Shown here: in pieces, positions 7,267 to 12,137 of the stretch
Layout: the number at the start of each line of letters is the position of its first letter
Position numbering within the stretch: the first letter of the stretch is position 1
Assembly (NCBI GenBank): GCA_934133155.1
Contig: CAKPAT010000031.1
Location: forward strand, 1 to 12,137
Source: an uncultured Bacilli bacterium
Lineage (GTDB): Bacteria; Bacillota_I; Bacilli_A; RF39; UBA660
Reading direction: 5' to 3'
Length of the DNA: 12,137 nucleotides
Position numbers and translations under genes: made by a program
Notes under the pieces: generated by a model
What the model was told of the DNA's origin: nothing
Database searches by the model: none
Seen by the model: only the letters and a program-made list of their open reading frames with translations

Positions 7267-7273
7267 CTTTTTT
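7244..7273. terminator. Bidirectional terminator shared by M16 operon and yigZ operon
   Basis: AAAAAGCTAG (7244-7253) pairs perfectly with CTAGCTTTTT (7263-7272) around a 9-base loop. The A-run on one side and T-run on the other make it work on both strands. It lies inside both coding regions: the CTAG in each arm provides the TAG stop for one gene (7264-7266 on plus, 7252-7250 on minus). Confidence 0.88.
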
Positions 7274-7831
7274 CTCTATGACTGCACCATATTTTAAAAG
7301 CTTTCCCTCAAGTAAATTAAAATCACTTTCTTTTATTTTAAATTTGTAAATAATTTTTTCATTAAAAATTTTAGTAATTTCAAAACCTTTAAGTAAGAAA
7401 TCAACATTTTTTAAATTATCATAATCAAACTTAAAAACAATATAATATCCTAAAGAATAATTGCATATCACACTTTTTTTAATAACTTCTTTAGTAATTA
7501 AACTATACGCTCTAACTAAACCACCAGCACCTAACTTAATACCTCCAAAATATCTGATAACCACACATAAAACATTTGTCAAACCATTAAATTTTAAAAC
7601 ATTTAAAATAGGCATTCCCGCCGTTCCTTGTGGCTCACCATTATCATCACATTTTTCAAAACTACCAATAATATATCCATAGCAATAATGTGTCGCATTT
7701 TTATATTTATTTTTAATATTTAAAATTAATTCATTAACATTTTCCTTATCAAAAACCGGAATTAAAATACCAATAAATCTAGATTTATTAATAATGACTT
7801 CTGCCTCATATTCTTCTTTAACTGTTTTCAA
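7250..7831 (-). CDS. yigZ: YigZ/IMPACT family protein (UPF0029)
   Basis: 193 residues. The N-terminal UPF0029 domain carries the diagnostic RYFGGIKLGAGGLVRAY (93-109), preceded by KSRFI (16-20), ATHYCYGYIIG (46-56) and DDNGEPQGTAGMPIL (62-76). The C-terminal part (about 125-193) fits the DUF1949 ferredoxin-like domain. Family members are related to eukaryotic IMPACT; suggested roles in translation or nucleic-acid binding are not settled. The start is taken as TTG at 7831: GGGGTGAT lies four bases before it, whereas an upstream in-frame GTG (7840) is part of that ribosome binding site. It follows the double-HTH regulator by 18 bp on the same strand, so the two are probably co-transcribed. The 3' end overlaps the M16 gene by 17 bp. 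Function in this operon is unknown. Confidence 0.87.
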   Translation of the reverse strand: MKTVKEEYEAEVIINKSRFIGILIPVFDKENVNELILNIKNKYKNATHYCYGYIIGSFEKCDDNGEPQGTAGMPILNVLKFNGLTNVLCVVIRYFGGIKLGAGGLVRAYSLITKEVIKKSVICNYSLGYYIVFKFDYDNLKNVDFLLKGFEITKIFNEKIIYKFKIKESDFNLLEGKLLKYGAVIEKKASFVC

Positions 7832-7849
7832 AAGAATCACCCCAAAAAA

Positions 7850-8305
7850 TTATACACTAACTTCTTTTAAATTCAAAACCTTACCTGTAAGAAAACTCAT
7901 AGAAACATTAAATTCCAAAGATAAAGCATAAAGATTAAAAGTTGAAATGCATATCACACCTTTTTCATATTTAGCAATCGCCGCCTGCGAAACGTGTAAA
8001 ACATTTGCTAAATTATCTTGTGATAAATTATTTAAAAGTCTTAATTTTTTAATGTTCTTACCTAAAACCTTTAAATCAAGTCCACTAATAGATTTCACAT
8101 TTTTATCAAAATTAAGTCCTAAAATATAATCGATGTTAGTTTTATAAAAATCTGCACACTTACATAGATATTTTAAAGGAATAACGTTAATGCCAAGCTC
8201 CCATAAAGAATAAGTACTTCTATTAACTCCAAGCTTATAAGCAATTTCCGTCTGACTTAAATCGTTATCCTCTCTTAAATCTTTAAGTTTTCGAAAATTA
8301 ATCAT
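7850..8305 (-). CDS. Transcriptional regulator with two tandem HTH_3 (XRE) domains
   Basis: 151 residues containing two complete Cro/CI-type helix-turn-helix units in one chain. Unit 1 is about 3-62, with core LSQTEIAYKLGVNRSTYSLWE (16-36). Unit 2 is about 80-141, with core LSQDNLANVLHVSQAAIAKYE (94-114). Their LSQ motifs are 78 residues apart and each unit ends in a short helical tail (YILGL, SFLTGK). There is no peptidase, sensor or membrane domain, so signal input is not evident. Such a protein could read two half-sites as a monomer, or four as a dimer. The start at 8305 is supported by AGGTGG three bases upstream; the frame extends upstream to 8353 without a ribosome site and across operator-like sequence. 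It heads an operon with yigZ and diverges from a small coiled-coil gene, so autoregulation and control of that gene are likely but inferred. Confidence 0.85.
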   Translation of the reverse strand: MINFRKLKDLREDNDLSQTEIAYKLGVNRSTYSLWELGINVIPLKYLCKCADFYKTNIDYILGLNFDKNVKSISGLDLKVLGKNIKKLRLLNNLSQDNLANVLHVSQAAIAKYEKGVICISTFNLYALSLEFNVSMSFLTGKVLNLKEVSV

Positions 8306-8318
8306 ACTACCACCTATG

Positions 8319-8341
8319 AACAATTTTCCCATTGTTAACAA
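8319..8341. promoter_or_regulatory. Candidate operator: TTGTTAACAA palindrome plus extra half-site
   Basis: TTGTTAACAA (8332-8341) is a perfect 10-bp palindrome. AACAAT (8319-8324) forms a second inverted pair with ATTGTT (8331-8336). Three AACAA-type half-sites thus lie between the regulator's -10 element and its start codon, where a bound repressor would block its own transcription. Assignment to the double-HTH protein is inference. Confidence 0.5.
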
Positions 8342-8359
8342 AATTATTATCAAAATGCT

Positions 8360-8365
8360 ATTATA
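8360..8365 (-). promoter_or_regulatory. -10 element for the regulator-yigZ operon
   Basis: TATAAT on the minus strand (8365 to 8360), 54 bases before the regulator ATG. No clear -35. The predicted leader would include the TTGTTAACAA palindrome. It lies 25 bp from the rightward -10 at 8391, so polymerase could probably not occupy both promoters at once. Confidence 0.5.
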
Positions 8366-8387
8366 AGTTATTATTTTAGCTATTTTG

Positions 8388-8396
8388 TGTTATAAT
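8388..8396 (+). promoter_or_regulatory. Extended -10 promoter for the 93-residue ORF
   Basis: TGTTATAAT: TG at 8388-8389, one base, then TATAAT (8391-8396). An extended -10 can work with a weak -35. The same nine bases recur in front of uvrC. Confidence 0.7.
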
Positions 8397-8425
8397 TTTT
8401 GTAGAATTTGAAAAGAGGTGCCAAG

Positions 8426-8707
8426 TTGAACGAAAATATCGTATCAAAAATTTTAGATTTCTCAAATGTATGTGAAATAGAAGAAATAAAAACATATATA
8501 GTCTTTTTAAGTAAAAAAATAAAAATAATAGAATGTGAAATGTACTCATTAATGGAAAGACCACCAAAGAAATTTCAAAGAAAAAAATATAAAGACCACA
8601 TCGAACAAATCACCTCATTAAAAGAAATATTAAAAAAATTATATAAAGAAATAAATGAAGAAATAAACAAAATTCAAAATATTGTAGATAAATTAAATGC
8701 AAGTTAA
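8426..8707 (+). CDS. Small, probably coiled-coil protein of unknown function
   Basis: 93 residues; I do not recognise a family. The start is taken as TTG at 8426 because AGAGGTG (8414-8420) lies five bases upstream; an in-frame TTG at 8408 has no ribosome site. The protein is Lys/Glu/Ile-rich with no signal peptide or membrane helix. The N-terminal half has VCEIEEIKTYIVFLSKKI, then ERPPKKFQRKKYK (44-56) gives a basic, Pro-containing break, and residues about 57-91 read as a continuous amphipathic helix with Ile/Leu spacing typical of a coiled coil. Two Cys (16 and 37) are present. It diverges from a double-HTH regulator over an operator-rich gap and has its own promoter and terminator, so it is probably a regulated single-gene unit. 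Its Lys-rich, low-GC codon use matches its neighbours, so nothing marks it as recently acquired. Confidence 0.72.
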   Translation: MNENIVSKILDFSNVCEIEEIKTYIVFLSKKIKIIECEMYSLMERPPKKFQRKKYKDHIEQITSLKEILKKLYKEINEEINKIQNIVDKLNAS

Positions 8708-8717
8708 GCATTTTTTT
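8695..8717 (+). terminator. Terminator of the 93-residue ORF
   Basis: AAATGC (8695-8700) pairs with GCATTT (8708-8713), followed by TTTT. The stem is only 6 bp, and the loop AAGTTAA contains the gene's TAA stop codon, so a ribosome reaching the stop would cover the hairpin. Confidence 0.55.
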
Positions 8718-8718
8718 C

Positions 8719-8727
8719 TGTTATAAT
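8719..8727 (+). promoter_or_regulatory. Extended -10 promoter for uvrC
   Basis: TGTTATAAT, with TATAAT at 8722-8727 and TG at 8719-8720. It directly abuts the preceding terminator. No good -35. The transcript would start at about 8734, at the first bases of the ribosome binding site. No SOS (DinR/LexA) box was recognised. Confidence 0.7.
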
Positions 8728-8746
8728 AGAAAAAAAGGTGATGAAA

Positions 8747-10504
8747 ATGATATTAGAAAAATTAAAACTAGTGCCACATAAACCAGGCTGTTACCTCATG
8801 AAAAATAAAGATGGTGTAATAATTTACGTTGGAAAAGCTAAAGATTTAAAAAATAGATTAAACTCTTATTTCCATGCATCACATACAGGTAAAACTGCAA
8901 GACTAGTGAAAGAAATAAATGATTTTGATTATATAGTGGTCTCATCAGAAACTGAGTCTTTAATCTTAGAAATAAATCTTATAAAAAAACATGATCCAAA
9001 ATATAATATCCTTCTTAGAGATGACAAAAGCTATCCATATATTGAACTTACTCAAGAAAAGTGCCCTAGACTGCAAATAGTTAGAAATCTCCATAAAAAA
9101 AGAAATACCTCAAGACTTTTTGGACCATACCCTAATGTCACCGCTGCTAGAGAAACCGTAAACCTCTTAAACCGTATATATCCCTTAAAAAAATGCAAAA
9201 CATTTCCTAAAAAACCCTGCCTTTACTATCATATTGATCAGTGCCTAGGTTACTGTGTCAAAGACATTCCTAAAGAAAAAATAGACGCTATGGAAAAAGA
9301 AATAATTCATTTCTTAAAAGGTGATGATGAAGAAGTAAAAAATAAAATACAAACAGAAATGGAAAAACTATCCGAAACCCTAATGTATGAAAAAGCCTTA
9401 GAACTAAAAAAACTCTTAGACTATATTAACATAACTTTAGTAAAACAAAAAATAGAAATAAATGATGACCTATCAAGAGATGTTTTTGGTATGTATTCAG
9501 ATGGAATATATCTAAGTATATTTATTTTATTTATAAGGTCAAGTAAAATATGTGGCCATCACCATCAAATAATACCACTAATAGACACATATTCAGAAGA
9601 ACTTACCAGATATATCGCCAAATTTTATGAAAAAGCCCTCCTTCCCAAAGAAATATTAATTCCCCAAATAGAAGACGAAAAATTACTAAAAGATTACCTA
9701 AAAATATCGGTAAAAGTGCCAGAAAAAGGCGTAAAAAAAGATTTAGTTAAAATGGCAAATGAAAATGCGAAAAAAACATTAGAAGATGAGATGGAGCTTT
9801 TAAATAAAGATGAAGAAAAAACCTATAAATCAAATGAAGAATTAAGAAAACTACTTAATATGGATAGACTTGATAGAATAGAACTCTTTGATAATGCTCA
9901 CTTATTTGGCACATATACTGTCTCTGGTATGGTTGTATTTATAGACGGAATTCCTGCAAAAAATGAATACCGCAAATATAAACTACAAACCGATAAAATC
10001 GACGATTACTCATCAATGAAAGAAGTTATATACAGAAGATACTTTAGAGTGCTCAAAGATGGTCTAACTAAACCAGACTTAATCATAATTGATGGTGGAT
10101 TAGGTCAGTTAAATGCAGCAAACGAAATAATAACATCACTAAATATAGATGTAAAAATAATCGGCTTAAAAAAAGATGATAAACACTCAACAAACGCTTT
10201 AATCACATTAAATGGTGAAATACCAATAGAAAAAAGAAGTAACTTATTTCACTATCTAGAAAGAATGCAAGACGAAGTACATAACTACACGATAAACTAT
10301 CACCGTCAAATAAGGAGCAAAGGAATGCTTTCAAGTATTTTAGACGAAGTGCCAGGAATAGGCCCTAAAAGAAAAGAAGAACTACTCAAAAAATATAAAT
10401 CAATAAATGGTATAAAAAATGCAGGCGAAAAAGAGCTTGAAAAAATAATCCCTGAAAATATCGCTGTAAACCTAAAAAAAATTTTAAATGAGTTAGATAA
10501 GTAA
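8747..10504 (+). CDS. uvrC: UvrABC excinuclease subunit C
   Basis: 585 residues, close to the usual 590-610. UvrC makes both incisions around a lesion marked by UvrA/UvrB in nucleotide excision repair. Domains in order: GIY-YIG nuclease (GCYLM 14-18, IIYVGKAK 25-32, 3' incision); a four-Cys cluster, probably an Fe-S site (Cys150, 158, 166, 170); a UVR helix pair that binds UvrB (about 196-230); the RNase H-like nuclease for the 5' incision (RIELFDNAH 377-385 with Asp382, LIIIDGGLGQLNAA 445-458 with Asp449, DEVHNY 509-514 with His512); and a C-terminal helix-hairpin-helix region (LDEVPGIGPKRKEELLKKY, 532-550). The start is ATG 8747, with AAGGTGAT four bases before it; in-frame GTG 8738 and ATG 8741 lie within that ribosome site. 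It is transcribed alone, between two terminators. All key residues appear present. Confidence 0.95.
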   Translation: MILEKLKLVPHKPGCYLMKNKDGVIIYVGKAKDLKNRLNSYFHASHTGKTARLVKEINDFDYIVVSSETESLILEINLIKKHDPKYNILLRDDKSYPYIELTQEKCPRLQIVRNLHKKRNTSRLFGPYPNVTAARETVNLLNRIYPLKKCKTFPKKPCLYYHIDQCLGYCVKDIPKEKIDAMEKEIIHFLKGDDEEVKNKIQTEMEKLSETLMYEKALELKKLLDYINITLVKQKIEINDDLSRDVFGMYSDGIYLSIFILFIRSSKICGHHHQIIPLIDTYSEELTRYIAKFYEKALLPKEILIPQIEDEKLLKDYLKISVKVPEKGVKKDLVKMANENAKKTLEDEMELLNKDEEKTYKSNEELRKLLNMDRLDRIELFDNAHLFGTYTVSGMVVFIDGIPAKNEYRKYKLQTDKIDDYSSMKEVIYRRYFRVLKDGLTKPDLIIIDGGLGQLNAANEIITSLNIDVKIIGLKKDDKHSTNALITLNGEIPIEKRSNLFHYLERMQDEVHNYTINYHRQIRSKGMLSSILDEVPGIGPKRKEELLKKYKSINGIKNAGEKELEKIIPENIAVNLKKILNELDK

Positions 10505-10518
10505 AAACAAAGTAAACT

Positions 10519-10550
10519 AAAAAATTCTAGTAAAAATTAGGATTTTTTTT
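10519..10550 (+). terminator. Terminator of uvrC
   Basis: An 11-bp stem pairs 10519-10529 (ending TTCTA) with 10538-10548 (starting TAGGA), with one G-U wobble and an 8-base loop, and ends in a run of eight T. Confidence 0.85.
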
Positions 10551-10551
10551 C

Positions 10552-10580
10552 TTTACACTAGCCAATTATTTTGATATAGT
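10552..10580 (+). promoter_or_regulatory. Promoter for the membrane-protein/glycosidase operon
   Basis: TTTACA (10552-10557), a 17-bp spacer and TATAGT (10575-10580): a near-consensus sigma-A promoter starting two bases after the uvrC terminator. Confidence 0.78.
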
Positions 10581-10604
10581 TGTTTAAGATAGGAAGTGTG
10601 CTTT

Positions 10605-11186
10605 ATGAAGAAAGGTTTAAAAATAATAGGTATTATAGTAATCATACTTATAGTTGTATTTTCTGGTTTATACATTTGGTTACTTGGTTTTAAAGAAGAT
10701 CAAAAAGAAACAGAAACAAAAAAAGAAAAAATTAAAAACGCGTATACTGGTTTTTCTGAAAGTGTTGATGCACTATCAAAAGAAAGAGACAAGTACTATG
10801 AATATCAAAGCAATTTATATTTAGAAGAACTTGGAAACAGTAGCGATGACTGGAATAATTTTATGAAAGAGTATCAATCTGCTATACAGCTTGTTTATGA
10901 TAAATCAAAAGATTTAAGAGAAAACTGTAATGTCATTTATGGTGACGCTGGTATCAATAGTAAATGTACCACATTTAAAGCAAATTATGAAGCAGCATTT
11001 AATTACTACATTAATGATGTAAAATCTTATAATGAAATAGTAGACGAATATGACACTTGGAGAAAAAGTCAAACAAAAGAATATAAAGAAGTAAATAAAG
11101 CATCATACGTTGTTTATCAAGATTATATTGACTACGACGAAGATGGAGAATATTTTGGTAAAGAGGTAAGCAGTGATGGAAAATAA
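10605..11186 (+). CDS. Membrane-anchored protein of unknown function
   Basis: 193 residues; I recognise no family. Residues 5-27 form one strong membrane helix after MKKGLK, so the protein is probably an N-in signal anchor with a roughly 165-residue extracytoplasmic domain. That domain is helical and charged, rich in Tyr, Lys, Glu and Asp, and has exactly two Cys (108 and 121) that could form a disulfide outside the cell. It ends in an acidic Tyr-rich tail (YQDYIDYDEDGEYFGKE, 171-187). AGGAAG at 10591-10596, eight bases before the ATG, supports this start over an in-frame GTG at 10596. The 3' end overlaps the start of the phosphodiester glycosidase gene by 11 bp, so the two are translationally coupled and probably act together at the cell surface. 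Export and disulfide are predictions from sequence character only. Confidence 0.8.
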   Translation: MKKGLKIIGIIVIILIVVFSGLYIWLLGFKEDQKETETKKEKIKNAYTGFSESVDALSKERDKYYEYQSNLYLEELGNSSDDWNNFMKEYQSAIQLVYDKSKDLRENCNVIYGDAGINSKCTTFKANYEAAFNYYINDVKSYNEIVDEYDTWRKSQTKEYKEVNKASYVVYQDYIDYDEDGEYFGKEVSSDGK

Positions 11187-12137
11187 AGAAGAAGTAGAAG
11201 TATTAGATTTCAAAGAAGATTTTAATGAACCAGAAGAAATAAAAAAAGAAAAAAAGCCTAAAAAAGAAAAGAAAAAAATGAAACTATGGCAAAAAATATT
11301 AATAGTTTTAATAAGCATTGGTTTAATAGCTGGATCAAGCCTTGCCTTATTACTATACGGACCATATAAAGGCTTTAAAGAATGGCTAATCACCACCGCC
11401 ATGACAACAATGTCACATCAATATCTAGCAACCTGGTTTTATGACGAAAAAACAATCGAAGAAGTACTTAACAAAAACTATGTTGTTGAAAGCGGAGAAG
11501 CAACCAATACCGAACTTATCAACTTCGTAAACTACGATAATACTCACACAATATATAAAAACAAATATGAAAAAGAAATACTAACCAAAGACGAAGGAAA
11601 TGATACCTATAAATTAATAAACATAAATGAAAGCGGATTAAGAGGTTATCTAGTGGCCATATATGATCCATCAAAAGTAAAAATAGGTACTGCGACAAAC
11701 ATGCAAGTAAAAGGTGAAATGCTTACAAAAATAGCTGCCAATAATAATGCTGTAGTAGCAATGAACGCTAGTGGGTTTGTTGATCCAGGATATGTTGGAA
11801 ACGGTTCAAAACCAATCGGTGCTGTTATTAAAGATGGAAAATTGTTAAATGATGGTTCAGGTACAACCAATGCTGGCGGAATAATTGGTTTTACAAATGA
11901 TAATAAATTAGTATTAAGCAAAATATCTGCTAGTGAAGCTGTAAAACAAGGCGTAAGAGACGCCGTAGAATTCGGACCATTCTTAATTGTTAATGGAAAA
12001 CCTTCATTCATTAGAGGAAATGGTGGCTGGGGAACTGCCCCAAGAAGTGCCATTGCACAAAGAAGTGACGGAATAGTGCTATTCTTAGTAATGGATGGAA
12101 GAGATTATGCCCACGGAATAGATGGAGCAGATATGGT
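11176..12137 (+). CDS. Membrane-anchored phosphodiester glycosidase family protein (NAGPA domain), 3' end outside window
   Basis: 320 residues are visible and the frame is still open at the window end. Layout: an acidic then Lys-rich cytoplasmic tail (1-39, with KKEKKPKKEKKK at 23-34), one membrane helix (about 40-61), then an extracytoplasmic domain. The domain carries NAGPA (DUF2233) landmarks: NASGFVDPGYVGNGSKPIGA, then AVEFGPFLIVNGKP, then APRSAIAQRSDGIVLFLVMDGRD. The family is named for the mammalian uncovering enzyme that removes GlcNAc from a phosphodiester; bacterial members are commonly annotated as exopolysaccharide or cell-envelope proteins. A role in trimming a phosphodiester-linked surface glycan is inferred. 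The start at 11176 has GAGG (11163-11166) nine bases upstream and overlaps the preceding gene, which uses a different frame. Any terminal domain lies beyond the edge. Confidence 0.87.
   Translation, partial: MENKEEVEVLDFKEDFNEPEEIKKEKKPKKEKKKMKLWQKILIVLISIGLIAGSSLALLLYGPYKGFKEWLITTAMTTMSHQYLATWFYDEKTIEEVLNKNYVVESGEATNTELINFVNYDNTHTIYKNKYEKEILTKDEGNDTYKLININESGLRGYLVAIYDPSKVKIGTATNMQVKGEMLTKIAANNNAVVAMNASGFVDPGYVGNGSKPIGAVIKDGKLLNDGSGTTNAGGIIGFTNDNKLVLSKISASEAVKQGVRDAVEFGPFLIVNGKPSFIRGNGGWGTAPRSAIAQRSDGIVLFLVMDGRDYAHGIDGADM

Larger units (their letters stand above)
8357..8400. repeat. Approximate 22-bp tandem repeat across the divergent promoters
   Basis: 8357-8378 and 8379-8400 both start GCTATT and match at 17 of 22 positions by my count, with GTTAT and TTTT also shared. 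The unit is close to two helical turns. The first copy contains the leftward -10, the second the rightward -10. Confidence 0.55.

Noticed and set aside
8306..8353. N-terminal extension of the double-HTH regulator
   Set aside because: The extension has no ribosome site and crosses the palindrome; AGGTGG sits correctly for the ATG at 8305.
8708..8746. SOS (DinR/LexA) box in front of uvrC
   Set aside because: No GAAC-x4-GTTC-type palindrome is present between the preceding terminator and the uvrC start.
11646..12053. 135-codon open frame antisense to the phosphodiester glycosidase gene
   Set aside because: It is a shadow of a well-supported gene; its translation is low-complexity (Pro, Leu, Ala, Phe-rich) with no motif, and no ribosome site was seen.
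1..12137. CRISPR arrays, insertion sequences, tRNA or rRNA genes, phage attachment sites
   Set aside because: I looked for regularly spaced repeats, transposase motifs with terminal inverted repeats, and cloverleaf-like sequences and saw none; coding density leaves no gap over about 120 bases.

Overview
The window is a densely packed, strongly AT-rich bacterial segment. It has short intergenic gaps, Gram-positive style ribosome binding sites (often the GGTGAT form), sigma-A-like promoters and the standard bacterial code: TGA ends feoA, deoD and the first M16 gene, and Trp is TGG. Together with FeoAB, a YfmF/YfmH-like M16 pair, a YigZ protein and an N-terminally anchored phosphodiester glycosidase, this suggests a low-GC Firmicute, perhaps an uncultured Bacilli or Erysipelotrichia-like gut lineage. 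That assignment is inference; there is no rRNA gene to anchor it.

Left part (1-3923): the C-terminal part of a HerA-like (DUF87) ATPase runs in from the left and ends in a clear terminator. A promoter then drives feoA-feoB, a ferrous-iron uptake operon with an ATGA start/stop overlap. A TspO/MBR membrane protein converges on feoB, and the two genes share their last 12 bp, a palindrome that encodes Leu-Ile-Asn-stop on both strands.

Middle (3924-7266): a good extended -10 promoter drives deoD and two M16-family proteins as one operon. The first M16 protein lacks the zinc motif and the second has it, as in the YfmF/YfmH pair associated with EF-P modification in Bacillus. This operon converges on yigZ, and one bidirectional hairpin supplies the stop codons and probably the terminator for both sides.

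Regulatory hub (7250-8707): a leftward operon encodes a regulator with two tandem HTH_3 domains and then YigZ. It diverges from a 93-residue, probably coiled-coil, orphan protein. The 120-bp gap between them contains two back-to-back -10 elements, an approximate 22-bp tandem repeat and a perfect TTGTTAACAA palindrome. This is the most system-like unexplained part of the window.

Right part (8708-12137): uvrC (nucleotide excision repair) has its own extended -10 promoter and a terminator. A second promoter then drives a two-gene envelope operon: an unrecognised membrane-anchored protein and a membrane-anchored phosphodiester glycosidase (NAGPA-domain) that runs off the right end. No tRNA, rRNA, CRISPR array, insertion sequence or gene-free stretch over 300 bases was seen. 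No obviously new multi-gene system is demonstrated; the divergent double-HTH locus and the envelope pair are the best candidates.
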